Assembly (NCBI RefSeq): GCF_020283565.1
Contig: NC_060061.1
Span: forward strand, 17,707,362 to 17,771,361
Direction: 5' to 3'
Origin: Trifolium pratense
Lineage: Eukaryota; Streptophyta; Magnoliopsida; Fabales; Fabaceae
DNA length: 64,000 nucleotides
The position numbers and the translations under genes were made by a program. Under the pieces are notes generated by a model, which saw only the letters and a program-made list of their open reading frames with translations, made no database searches and had not been told where the DNA came from. Below are positions 21,204 through 31,558 of the stretch, in pieces; the first letter of the stretch is position 1, and each line of letters starts with the position of its first letter.

Positions 21204-21218
21204 AATCCAATTTTAGGA

Positions 21219-22589
21219 ACCAAAAGATTTTTTTAGAAAAAATACAGACAAAACTATATTTCGGTTGTAATAGTATCAAGAAAAAGATCGAAAGATTACT
21301 CTCCGTTGGTTTGTCTGTCCACGTCTAATTATTCATTCGAGTTTGGTAGATTAGGTTAAGATACCTGAACTGAAATTTATGCACCTTATAGTATCATCAA
21401 TTCATTTTATCTAATATTTTAATCAATAGTAAACATTTCTTAGAAAGAAAAAAAAAAGGCTTAAATATGTATCTAATTCATGTGATTACACCATAATTGG
21501 GTATTAGTCCCTGTATTTTATATTTGTTGGATTTGAATCCTATAGTTTCAAAACAATTTGTTTTTAATTCCTACCGTTATTCACACATTACAAAATGGTC
21601 GGATCTAACAGCCCAATCAATATAAACCACGTGTAGTAATATTCAAATTTTTTTACTTTATTATTATTATTATTATTATTATTATTTTTATTAGTATTAT
21701 ATTCAAAAATAGAAATAAAAAACTTAGGATCAAGAAAACAAATTCAGAATCATGCGTTTCATAAAAGAGCTAGGGTTTGCCAAATTTATCCGTTTCAGAA
21801 AGGATTATAATCGTGTTTTAGAATGGAACAATCAAGTCATAATCACATTTTTCAAATTCACCATGAAATTTGATTTCATGTGTTTGCGTTTGTGAAGCAC
21901 CTTAGAAATTGTTATGCTTTCACGTTTTTGCTTTTGTGTTTGGTAAGGTGCTTTTGCATTTGCATTATGTAATGTTCGTTTGCGTTCTGTTGTGGTGGTG
22001 GTGGTGGTTGTAGGGTTGATGAAGTAGATGAAATTGGGTGGTGTTGTGAAATAAGTTTAAGATGAGAAAGAACCTCTCAATATATTTTTTCACTCAATTT
22101 TTCTTAATTTTTACATCTCAACCATTAATTAATTTTTTCTCCATTTCTTTTAAATTTAAATATGTTCTATATTTATAATCCAATAGTCTAAATGTTCACA
22201 TTATTTTGCAAATTATTTTTACTTGAGAAAATCCTTTCTCATTTTTTTCGATAAAGCATGGAGGTATTGTGCTTTCACGAAGAAGAAGTCTTTTATAGTT
22301 TGTGGTAAATTCTTAATTACCTATCCAAGGAAGTTGGGCTAAGCCACTTGAGTTGTCAAAAGTAGGGCTGTGCAATGGGTCGGGTAGGTGTTGAGGTACA
22401 AAAGTAAGTATTTATTTCATTGTCTCTACAGGTATTGATGCGATATCGATGCCATTCAACAATTAATATAATTTCAAGTAAGTGATTTCAAGATGTTTGT
22501 TTGTGAAAAGTTGCGAAAAGAGAACAACGGTAAAGAAATGATTGAAATAACAGAGAGATTAGATTGTTGGGATTAAACTTCAACTACTT
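21219..22589. other. Gene-free stretch with (TTA)n microsatellite and a MITE end
   Basis: AT-rich DNA. It contains a (TTA)n tract at about 21658-21690, a start of the GGCTTAAATATG-type legume repeat at about 21469 without a visible mate, and a GTGGTG triplet run near 21994. The stretch 22360-22589 and its continuation past 35656 may be part of an unrecognised element. Confidence 0.4.
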
Positions 22590-22923
22590 GTTCATACCAA
22601 TGTTTTAAGAACCGGACCGGAGGTCGAACCGGTGTGGCTACTGGTTCAAGGGTCAACCGGTCGGACCGGTTCAATCGTTATTAAACCGTTTATATTGAAC
22701 CGTTCATATAACTTTCTTATTTCACAACTAATAAACAAATTAATAAAGTAACATTAACAAAATAGAAAATTTAGAAACTTAAAATAAAGAAATCATAAAT
22801 CCAAAATGCATAATTTATACCAAATAATTATACATAAATTCGAAATTCATAATTCATATAAATTGTTAAACTTTAAATTGGACAAAATCATATAAACTTT
22901 ACATAATCATATAAACTTAAAAT

Positions 22924-24014
22924 TGAAGGTGTGAAAACACAAGAAGGGGGGGGGGTTGAATTGTGTTTTAGCCAAGTTAAAACTTTTTCAAGTTCTTAAC
23001 TCAACTACGTTAGCAGCGGATAAATAACACAAATAAAAGCAAGATAGAGAGAGAGAAATCACACAAGCAATTTATACTGGTTCCTCTCACAAAACGAGAG
23101 TAGTCCAGTCCCCTTGCACTTCCAAGGGAGTTCACTATAATCACACAAGATTACACCTGCTCAAGCACACAAGCAAGAGACTTCTCAACAATGCTTAAGC
23201 ACACAAGCTTAAGACTTCACACTTAAGCACACAAGCTTAAGTTTCTCAAGTAATAGTAAAGTATATAACAATATACAAATGCTCTTAATAGAACCTAATG
23301 AGAGCCAACACAAAGAGTACAGAGTATTAGACTAAAGTGCAAAAACACTTAACAGCGGTTCAGAGCTTGTATATCACAAAGTTCAGAGTTTGTTCAGCGT
23401 ACGTTCAATCCTTAATAATTGTATTTGTTGTAGCTGATTCTTCTAGTATTTATACCACTAGAAAAGAGTCGTTGCAAAAAGACCCGTTGGAGTTGATAAT
23501 CTTTTGTCTTCAAGCAGTCTGTCTTGATGCAGTTTGGTTGTATCCAAAACTAAGAAAGAGTTTCAGTTACTTTGACTACTGCAGAGTGGACTTTCCTTAT
23601 TCAGCTAACAAAACTGAAAACCCACGTTCTCAAAAGAGAACAGACAAACGAGAGTAGCTGAACTGATCAGGCTTGAAAGGTCCTTTTCTTCATTGGTAGA
23701 AGAGTTGACTAGCAAAGGGAATCGTTACAGCTTTCAAAGAGATCTTCAGACTTTGATGAAGCTTAGTAGTCAGTCAAGAAGTTCTGAAGACTTCATCCTC
23801 TGAATGTTGTAACTTCTGAAGTCCAACATCTTCTGAGCGCTTGTGAGCTTCTGAATTCACATCCTCTGAACTTCACTCAGAGCTTATATGATGCTTATAT
23901 CTGCGCACTTAAAATAAATTTTTAGTCCTTCCAATTGTTAATTAATACTTTGTTATCATCAAAACCTTTATAGATTTAGGGGCAAACATTTTTTAAATCA
24001 ATTTTGTTCCAACA
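22924..24014 (-). repeat. 3' LTR of the Sirevirus
   Basis: Begins TGAAGGTGTG on the plus strand and ends GTTCCAACA. It contains CTCTGAA/TTCAGAG words, short AAGCACACAAGCTTAAG repeats and a 106-codon chance ORF shared with the other LTR. Transcription of the element would end here. Confidence 0.95.
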
Positions 24015-24030
24015 ATCTCCCCCTTTTTGA
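24015..24030 (-). other. Polypurine tract of the Sirevirus
   Basis: On the minus strand TCAAAAAGGGGGAGAT directly precedes the 3' LTR. It primes plus-strand DNA synthesis. Three more AGGGGGAG-like tracts occur at about 24113, 24247 and 24455. Confidence 0.85.
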
Positions 24031-24600
24031 TGATGACAAACATCAGTATTAATTGACAATTGTTGTTAAATTAACTTATCATGTTTCTCTTAGGTTTATG
24101 AGGTTTGCAAGCTCCCCCTAAGATTGATACTCCATAAAGTCTGAACTTTATGTTTTATCCATGATATTTTAATTTAGTATAAGATTAAGATGGTTTGAAA
24201 TAAAACAAATTTCATATCTTTCTTCAGAGTGAGAGGTTTGCAAGCTCTCCCCCTAAGTCTCATAAGGCTAAGTTAAAATTGCACTCTTAACTTATCCTTA
24301 CTTATGAAATTTATTTCAGTTTCAACTCACTTAGTCTCCACCTTGAAATACGTAATACAACTTAAAAGTAACAACTTTTAACTTAACGGATAAAAGCGAG
24401 ATAAAAGTGTGGTTTCAGTTTTGAACTTATCACTTATCAATTAATGCGTAACTACTCCCCCTTTTGTCATTATCAAAAAGTAAAAAAAAATTTATATAAC
24501 CAAGACAGTCAAAGAAAGAAGAGTGGTTGTTACAAAGGTGAATTAATTTCAAAACAAAAACCAACGCGCTCAAAGGTTTATAAAAGGTGAGCGAGTTAAC

Positions 24601-24966
24601 ATGCCTTCTTCACGGAAAAACAAGAATAAACAAGTGAAGCAAGAGAGATTGGGAATAATGAAAAGATTTAGTTTACGCATCGCAGAGTTTAAGAAAAAGA
24701 AAGATGACGAGCAACGCGAAAAAGATGAGAAGGATAAAGAAGACAACAAGAAGCCACAAGACACTGAGATAATAATCATCTCATCAGATTCTGAAGCAGA
24801 AGAGAATGAAGATGATGCTGACTATGTTGAGTTTTTGGCTAGCTATGTTCCAGAAGAAGAACAAGAAGAAGAAGAACAAGAGCAAAACCCGGATCCCATT
24901 GAAATTTCATCAGATGATGCTGAGGAGAAATCAGAGATTTCTTCTGAGTTTTATCCATCTGATTAG
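24601..24966 (+). CDS. Antisense ORF of the Sirevirus, acidic protein of 121 aa
   Basis: This ORF runs opposite to the retrotransposon, between the polypurine region and the third ORF. The N-terminal third is strongly basic (KNKNKQVKQERLG) and the rest strongly acidic with EEEQEEEEQEQ. At about residues 57-66 the stretch EIIIISSDSEAEE has the form of a SUMO-interacting motif (hydrophobic core followed by Ser/acidic residues), and EISSDDAEE resembles it near the end. A TATA-like TTTATATAA lies at about 24490-24498, 100 nt before the ATG, and AATAAA at 25024-25029, about 60 nt after the stop, so the unit could be its own gene. Additional sense and antisense ORFs after pol are known from plant LTR elements; the function is not known. 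Confidence 0.6.
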   Translation: MPSSRKNKNKQVKQERLGIMKRFSLRIAEFKKKKDDEQREKDEKDKEDNKKPQDTEIIIISSDSEAEENEDDADYVEFLASYVPEEEQEEEEQEQNPDPIEISSDDAEEKSEISSEFYPSD

Positions 24967-25222
24967 GATTAGGTTGTCTTTTTCTTTTTCTTTTTACCAA
25001 TGTACTCAACATTGTTGGAGCATTAATAAAAAATTTTCGTTTTAAAAAGCATCTTGTGTTCTTATGTTCTTATTTGTCAAGAAAATATAAATATCAAGTG
25101 AACATGAAATAAGTAATCAAGCAAAACATAAACAAAACAATTTGAAATAGATAAACCAGAAAAAGTGTTCAGAAGATAAACAAGAAAATAAAAAGAAAGC
25201 TCAAAAACATGTGCATAGAATC

Positions 25223-27946
25223 CTAGGGTTTCTTAAGAAAGGCTAAAAGTTGGTCAAATTTGTCATTCAGAGATCCCACGTTGGAAACCAGACCATCCAC
25301 TTTGGATTCCAAGTTGAGGTGAGCTATCCTTTGCCTTTCCAAACCTTCTTGCTGCTCCCTCAGAGCTTCTTGAAAGATCTGCAGCTGATCACCAATAATA
25401 GGAGCAACAACAGGAGCTTGATCTTGAACCAAAGGCGCTGGTTCTTCAACCAAGGGTGCCTTGCCTTTATCAGAGGGTTCACCTTCCTCTGGGTAATCAA
25501 TCATCAGGACATCATCCTGGTTCAGCACATTCAGTACATCCTCTTCTGTGGCATCCTCATTATGTAGCTCATTTGCCAACTCGGCAACTCTAGCAGCAGC
25601 TTCTTCCAGTCGTTCATTCTCAATCCGTTGATCCTCAAGACGTTGCAAAAGAGTAGAATCAACCCAGCAATCCTTGAATGCAGACAGACGCCTCACAGCA
25701 GCAGATATAGCGGCAAGCTTAGCACGCTCATGTTCGTCATGATTGAAAGGCGTTAACCTTTTCAATTCAGCCCTAGCCAAACTTTCCCTCATGAAGCTTA
25801 TCACATCCAAGTCTCTTCTTCCAACCACAGCCTTAATTTCCTCAGCAGCACCATCCAAAGCATTGCAAATCCTTGCCTTAATGCTTGAAACTTCCAAATC
25901 CACATCAGAAGGACAAACTAGAAACCTGTCCTTTAGCAAAGATAATCTAACCAAGTCATCATGAAACTGAGTGGAGAGATTACAAAAAGGGTTGGATGAT
26001 GAGGGTGAAGGATTAAGAATGGTAGAGAGATTGGTTGATTCATTAGCAGGATTGTCAATAATGACAACTTCTGCCTCTGTAGGCTTGGGAGCACAAGTGT
26101 GAATACGCTCAGGAGAAGTGTGTTCAGCACTTGGGTTAGGATGGGGTTCAGGGGTTGGTTCAGATGATGAGATGTCAGAAGTTGATTCAGGGTAAATATG
26201 TTCAGGAGATGGTTCAGGAGTTTTATGTTCAGCTGTTGGTTCAAGGGTTGGGTCAGGAGATATTTGTGGAGAGGGTTGTTTGATGGGAGAGGTTGGTTCA
26301 GCATTTGGAATATCTGGTTGAGGTTCAGATGGTGGAATGTCAGGTGATAGTTGTTGTGGTTGAGGTAGAGGTGATTTTGATTTAGGAGATGAGCTAGATT
26401 TGTTGGTTTCATGAGAAAGAGGTTGATTATTGAGAGGGTCAGGGCTCAGATGTTTTTCTAGTTCAGAAAGAGGGTTGTCAGAGGTTGGAATATCAGAGGT
26501 TGGTAAAACAGTTCTGAGAGGTTTGGTGTAACCTAATCCAATCTCATTTTCATTAAAGATGAACTTAGTAGATTTACCTTTACCTTTAGGAGTAGGAGCA
26601 GGTCTTTTCCTCAAACGAGCAGCCAGAGACTCTTCATCAGATTCAGTTTCCGATTCAGAGGATTCACTTTCTTCACTTTCCTCTTCATCATCAACAATGA
26701 TAGGCTCCTTTGATGATGGTGCAGCAGCTTTTCCAGTCAAAGCTTCATGTTTCCTCTTTGTTCTTTGCTCAGCAGTAGCTTCCTCTACCTTAACCTTCTT
26801 CTGAGCCAGAAGATCTGGTTTTTCTTGTTCAGCTTTCCTCTTTGGTTTCCTCTTAGGATTATACATGTTTACAGGAGCTGGAGGAACCATACTTCTATCA
26901 ACAACAAATCCTTCTTGTCTGAGCACTTCCAAATAGTCCTGAATGATGTGCTCAGCATCAGCTTCTGAGATAACTGGATATCCATCCACATACAGACGAT
27001 CTTCAAGATTGGCTGTAAACTCTTGTGGAGGTGGAACCACTTTGGAAGAGATGAGACGCATCTTGGTGAGGAAGCTGGCATTCAGAATTTCAGGAGTGAA
27101 TTTCTTTTCAACAAGTTCCGGATGAAACTTCTTCAGATTCTCAACAACATGACCTTGATATAGAAGGTCTGAGAGTAATCTTGGATAGGCTATAGCTGTC
27201 TTCCTCTGAGATTTGCTTAAGAAGATTGCCTCGCAGATCCTCTCAAAGAAATATTCTCCCAGATTCACCTTCATTTCTTTCAGAAGAAAGTAGATCAGAT
27301 GACGATGAGTCCAGGAAATGGTATCAGTACCACCAACTCTTGGACTGATAGAAGCTAGTATGATCTTGAAAAGTACTCTGCAGACGTCAGTCAAACCCTT
27401 GACTTTACCCTTCAGTTTCAAATCTGTACACATCAGAGCCAGAAGATCATCTCTGAACCTAGTGTCCTTCTCAAAAACATCCAACTCTATCCCAGAGTTG
27501 TCCAAACCAAGCAGCGCATTAAAGTGAATAGGTGAGAAAGCTAGGTTCATACCACAGATGTTAGACCTAATTTGCTTTCCAGTGAATTCCAATAAACCCA
27601 TTTCTTTCCTAGATTTACCTTTTAAACTAGGATTTCTCTCAATAGCAGCACGTTCTTCTTCCTTAGCTTCATGCTTGTCAAAAACTTTAGCTTTCATCCA
27701 GAATTTCTTCAAGAGATCTGGGTAAATAGGACCATTTAACATGCTGAAGTATTTATCCCAACCTTGAGCGGAGAAGTAGTGTTTCACATCAAACCCATTT
27801 GCCTTTATACTGTCGAAGTCGATCATCTTTTCAGAAAGGAATATGAGCTCAGATTCTGGAAACTCCATCTCGTTCCCAACGATTTGGAGATTTTTGAACA
27901 TAAAAGGTGGAATCTTTGTTGACGACGAAGACGAAGGTCCAGCCAT
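25223..27946 (-). CDS. Third ORF of the Sirevirus (env-like position), 907 aa
   Basis: Uninterrupted ORF between pol and the 3' LTR, in the position where Sireviruses carry an env-like gene. Residues 1 to about 360 form a conserved globular region of the kind annotated as putative plant transposon protein (MFKNLQIVGNEMEFPESE, GWDKYFSMLNGPIYPDLL). A basic nuclear-signal-like stretch follows (KRKPKRKAEQ, KRKHEAL), then PIIVDDEEESEESESSESE, a Ser/acidic run, then about 150 residues of Pro/Ser-rich imperfect repeats with PEPSPEH-like units. The C-terminus (about 790-907) is coiled-coil-like, ending LNDKFDQLLAFLKKP. I see no signal peptide or membrane segment, so calling it an envelope protein is not supported by the sequence. 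Function not known. Confidence 0.8.
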   Translation of the reverse strand: MAGPSSSSSTKIPPFMFKNLQIVGNEMEFPESELIFLSEKMIDFDSIKANGFDVKHYFSAQGWDKYFSMLNGPIYPDLLKKFWMKAKVFDKHEAKEEERAAIERNPSLKGKSRKEMGLLEFTGKQIRSNICGMNLAFSPIHFNALLGLDNSGIELDVFEKDTRFRDDLLALMCTDLKLKGKVKGLTDVCRVLFKIILASISPRVGGTDTISWTHRHLIYFLLKEMKVNLGEYFFERICEAIFLSKSQRKTAIAYPRLLSDLLYQGHVVENLKKFHPELVEKKFTPEILNASFLTKMRLISSKVVPPPQEFTANLEDRLYVDGYPVISEADAEHIIQDYLEVLRQEGFVVDRSMVPPAPVNMYNPKRKPKRKAEQEKPDLLAQKKVKVEEATAEQRTKRKHEALTGKAAAPSSKEPIIVDDEEESEESESSESETESDEESLAARLRKRPAPTPKGKGKSTKFIFNENEIGLGYTKPLRTVLPTSDIPTSDNPLSELEKHLSPDPLNNQPLSHETNKSSSSPKSKSPLPQPQQLSPDIPPSEPQPDIPNAEPTSPIKQPSPQISPDPTLEPTAEHKTPEPSPEHIYPESTSDISSSEPTPEPHPNPSAEHTSPERIHTCAPKPTEAEVVIIDNPANESTNLSTILNPSPSSSNPFCNLSTQFHDDLVRLSLLKDRFLVCPSDVDLEVSSIKARICNALDGAAEEIKAVVGRRDLDVISFMRESLARAELKRLTPFNHDEHERAKLAAISAAVRRLSAFKDCWVDSTLLQRLEDQRIENERLEEAAARVAELANELHNEDATEEDVLNVLNQDDVLMIDYPEEGEPSDKGKAPLVEEPAPLVQDQAPVVAPIIGDQLQIFQEALREQQEGLERQRIAHLNLESKVDGLVSNVGSLNDKFDQLLAFLKKP

Positions 27947-28397
27947 TGTTGGAGATAGGATAGGGTTTGAAAACTAACGAGAGAGAAAGAAAGTTTGTTG
28001 GAGGTTTAGAGAGAAAAAGAAAGTGTAGGTTGTGAGAGTGAGAAGTGTGCAAGTGTATTGTGTAAGTTTTGTTTAAATGCACACAGTTAACACGAAAATA
28101 GCAAATTTGGGAAGTTACGCTAATTGACAGAAAGTTGAATACCAAAAGTCATCATTAACCACCCACTACCTGACACACGTAGACCACGTGCAGAAATTTA
28201 CTCAGTAACTGCTATTTTAATGGACAACTGTTCAGCAGTGAATACTAAACGTTTCCCACTTAAATAGTTCAGAGCCTCTGAGTTATTTAAAATTCTCTAT
28301 CAGAGTCAAGTACTTCAGAGCTTGTGTTTCAGATGTTCTGAATCATAAGTTCTGATATACATAACCTCTTACACTTTAAATGCCAAAAAAAAAATTT

Positions 28398-31300
28398 TCA
28401 TTCAGAGATTGAAAACATGTTCAGATGTTTCTTTATAAAATCAAATCTTTCAACAGGTAAGGCTTTAGTAAATATGTCAGCCCATTGATTTTCAGTATCA
28501 ACAAACTTAATATCTATAATGCCTCTCTGAACATAATCTCTGATAAAATGGTGTTTAATTTCAATATGTTTGGCTCTAGAGTGTAGAATAGGATTTTTAG
28601 ATAAATGAATGGCTGCAGTATTATCACAATATAAAGGAATATTGTTACTGCTTACCTGATAATCTTCTAACTGATATTTTAACCAGAGTAGTTGTGTGCA
28701 ACACTTAGCTGCTGAAATGTATTCTGCTTCTGCTGTAGACAAAGCTATAGTAGTTTGTCTCTTACTAGCCCAGGAGATAAGGTTTTCACCAACAAATTGA
28801 CAATTGCCACTTGTGGATTTTCTTTCAATTTTATCTCCAGCATAGTCAGCATCACAGAATCCATTTAGCACATAATCATTGGATTTCTTATAGAGAAGTC
28901 CAAGATTAGTTGTTCCCTTCAGATATCTAAAGATTCTCTTTACAGCTGTAAGATGAGATTCTCTAGGATCTGACTGGAATCTTGCACATAAGCATACACT
29001 GAATAAAATATCTGGTCTAGAGGCTGTCAGATAGAGTAAGGAACCAATCATACCTCTGTAGACCTTTTGATCTACTTTTCCTTCATCATCTGACTTGCTC
29101 ATGTTGGTAGTTGAGTGCATAGGAGTGTTCATTATCTTGCAGTCATCTAGATTGAACTTCTTCAGAAGTTCCTTGGTATATTTTGATTGATGAACATAAG
29201 TTCCTTCCTTCTTCTGATTGATTTGAATTCCAAGAAAGAATTTCAATTCTCCCATCATGCTCATTTCAAATTCATCCTGCATTATCTTAGAAAAATTCTT
29301 GCACAAGGAAGCATTAGTTGAACCAAAAATAATATCATCAACATAAATTTGAATGATTAAAATGTCTTCTTTGGTTGTTTTTCTAAAGAGTGTGCAGTCA
29401 ACCTTTCCTTTTTCAAAACCTTTTTCAAGAAGGAAATTACTGAGTCTATCATACCAAGCTCTTGGAGCTTGTTTCAGACCATACAATGATTTCTTCAATT
29501 TAAAAACATGTTCTGGGTTTGAGACATCTTCAAAACCAGGAGGTTGCTTAACATACACTTCTTCAGAAATAAAACCATTTAAGAAGGCACTTTTAACATC
29601 CATCTGATACAAGGTTATTCCATGATTAACAGCATAAGATAGAAGTAACCTGATTGCTTCAAGTCTAGCAACTGGTGCAAAGGTTTCAGTATAGTCAATC
29701 CCCTCTTGTTGACTGTAACCTTGTGCAACCAATCTAGCCTTGTTTCTTACCACTTCACCTTGTTCATTCAGCTTGTTTCTGAATACCCATTTTGTTCCAA
29801 TAATGTTCTTGTGTGAAGGCTTAGGCACTAGAGTCCACACATCATTCCTTTGAAATTGATTCAGCTCTTCTTGCATTGCTACAATCCAAGCATCATCTTT
29901 CAGAGCTTCATCAATCTTTGAAGGTTCCATCATTGAGATAAGACCAACCAATGATTCCTCATTTCTCAGTTGAGATCTTGTCTTCCTTGGACTGTCCTTG
30001 TTGCCTAATATCAGTTCCTCTGGATGTGATGATTTATATTTGAAAGTATTTCTTGGGGGCTCATCATCTTCAGACTCATCAACATCAGGTTCAGCAGTTG
30101 CTTCAGTTCTTTGTTGTTCAGAGTCTGTAGGAACTGTTGTGTTCAGAGGTTCTTCAGAGAATGGATGTTCTGAGTAGTTTGGAATATCTGAATATTGATC
30201 CTCTGATACCTGAAATCTAGACAAACCTTCCACAAGCTCTGACACTTGGTCAGGCTCTTTGTCATCAAATTTGACATGCATAGTTTCTTCCACAGTATGT
30301 GATTCAGAAATATACAGTCTGTATGCTTTTGAGCGTTCAGAGTATCCTATAAAAATACCCTTATAACCTCTAGCATCAAATTTCTTTAGATGGACTTTGT
30401 TGTTTAAGATGTAACAAGTACATCCAAACTGATGAAAATAAGAAATATCAGGTTTTCTTCCTTTGAACAATTCATAAGCAGTTTTGTTCAACTTAGATCT
30501 GATATAGATTCTATTTTGAACATAACATGCTGTGTTTACAGCTTCTGCCCATAAAAACTTTGCTACATTTGTTTCATGCATCATGGTTCTGGCCATTTCT
30601 TGCAGAGTTCTATTCTTCCTTTCTACAACCCCATTTTGTTGAGGAGTTCTAGGAGAAGAGAATTCATGCAAAATGCCATATTTTTCACAAAAGTTTTCAA
30701 AAGGTTCATTTTCAAATTCTCCACCATGATCACTTCTAACTTTTAAAATAGTGTAGCCTTTTTCATTTTGAATTTGCTTGCAGAAGATGCTAAACTCATC
30801 ATAAGCTTCATCTTTTGTTCTTAGGAATTTTACCCAAGTCCATCTACTGTAGTCATCAACAATCACTAATCCATACTTCTTTCCATTGATAGAGGCAGTG
30901 TGAACTGGCCCAAAAAGATCAATGTGAAGAAGTTCCAATGGTCTTGAGGTAGAGACAATGTTCTTAGGTTTAAAAGATGATTTTGTAATCTTTCCTTTTT
31001 GACATGAACCACAAAGTGTGTTTGAGTGATATTTAATTTTAGGTAAACCTCTGACAAGGTCAAGCTTACTAAGCTTAGAGATTAACCTCCAGTTAGCATG
31101 GCCTAACCTCTTATGCCAGATCCATTTTTCTTCACTCAAGGTCAAAAGACACATCACTTTTTGTTCATTCAAATCAAAAAGATTAATTTTATAAACATTG
31201 TTCTTTCTCAGACCTTTGAATATCATGGTGTTATCAGATTGTTTAGACACAGTACATGATTCTTTATTAAAGACAACTACATAACCATTGTCGCAAAATT

Positions 31301-31556
31301 GACTTATGCTCAATAGGTTATGTTTGAGTCCATCAACTAACCAAACATCATTAATAGATAAAGAAGAATTACCTACTGTACCTGTACCTATTATCTTTCC
31401 TTTTTGATTACCTCCAAAGCCAACAGATCCTCCTTCTTTCATAGTCAGCTTAGAAAATAGTTGTTTGTTACCAGTCATATGCCTTGAACATCCACTATCC
31501 AAATACCATGAATGATTCATGATACTTCTTTGAGTGGCAGGCTGTATGAGAAACAA
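28398..31556 (-). CDS. Sirevirus pol polyprotein: protease, integrase, reverse transcriptase, RNase H
   Basis: The ORF opens right after a TGA in its own frame at 31565-31563; the listed first codon TTG is not a proven start. Domains in order: aspartic protease ([13 protein letters not shown] near residue 17-29); GAG-pre-integrase with HHCC zinc region ([10 protein letters not shown] to CGSCQKGK); integrase core ([30 protein letters not shown]); copia reverse transcriptase ([22 protein letters not shown]); and RNase H ([30 protein letters not shown]). All catalytic motifs are present and no stop interrupts 1052 codons. The reading frame is -1 relative to gag. Confidence 0.95.
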   Translation of the reverse strand: MFLIQPATQRSIMNHSWYLDSGCSRHMTGNKQLFSKLTMKEGGSVGFGGNQKGKIIGTGTVGNSSLSINDVWLVDGLKHNLLSISQFCDNGYVVVFNKESCTVSKQSDNTMIFKGLRKNNVYKINLFDLNEQKVMCLLTLSEEKWIWHKRLGHANWRLISKLSKLDLVRGLPKIKYHSNTLCGSCQKGKITKSSFKPKNIVSTSRPLELLHIDLFGPVHTASINGKKYGLVIVDDYSRWTWVKFLRTKDEAYDEFSIFCKQIQNEKGYTILKVRSDHGGEFENEPFENFCEKYGILHEFSSPRTPQQNGVVERKNRTLQEMARTMMHETNVAKFLWAEAVNTACYVQNRIYIRSKLNKTAYELFKGRKPDISYFHQFGCTCYILNNKVHLKKFDARGYKGIFIGYSERSKAYRLYISESHTVEETMHVKFDDKEPDQVSELVEGLSRFQVSEDQYSDIPNYSEHPFSEEPLNTTVPTDSEQQRTEATAEPDVDESEDDEPPRNTFKYKSSHPEELILGNKDSPRKTRSQLRNEESLVGLISMMEPSKIDEALKDDAWIVAMQEELNQFQRNDVWTLVPKPSHKNIIGTKWVFRNKLNEQGEVVRNKARLVAQGYSQQEGIDYTETFAPVARLEAIRLLLSYAVNHGITLYQMDVKSAFLNGFISEEVYVKQPPGFEDVSNPEHVFKLKKSLYGLKQAPRAWYDRLSNFLLEKGFEKGKVDCTLFRKTTKEDILIIQIYVDDIIFGSTNASLCKNFSKIMQDEFEMSMMGELKFFLGIQINQKKEGTYVHQSKYTKELLKKFNLDDCKIMNTPMHSTTNMSKSDDEGKVDQKVYRGMIGSLLYLTASRPDILFSVCLCARFQSDPRESHLTAVKRIFRYLKGTTNLGLLYKKSNDYVLNGFCDADYAGDKIERKSTSGNCQFVGENLISWASKRQTTIALSTAEAEYISAAKCCTQLLWLKYQLEDYQVSSNNIPLYCDNTAAIHLSKNPILHSRAKHIEIKHHFIRDYVQRGIIDIKFVDTENQWADIFTKALPVERFDFIKKHLNMFSISE

Positions 31557-31558
31557 CT

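Noticed and set aside
22605..22690. CCGGTT-rich words taken as a regulatory cluster
   Set aside because: They recur at 35460-35640 and 60770-61610 at the ends of the same hAT-like family, so they are transposon subterminal repeats.
23337..23657. A 106-codon ORF present twice, identically, at 23337 and 34431
   Set aside because: Both lie in the two LTRs of the Sirevirus and are identical only because the LTRs are. No family similarity and no codon pattern; a chance ORF.
24570..24779. Minus-strand ORF opposite the Sirevirus antisense ORF
   Set aside because: Its Ser/Phe-rich composition is the complement of the Lys/Glu-rich plus-strand frame, which has the better start, stop and flanking signals.
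25933..26412. A 159-codon ORF rich in Leu, Asn, Pro and His on the minus strand
   Set aside because: It is the shifted-frame reading of the Pro/Ser-rich linker of the 907-aa Sirevirus ORF.
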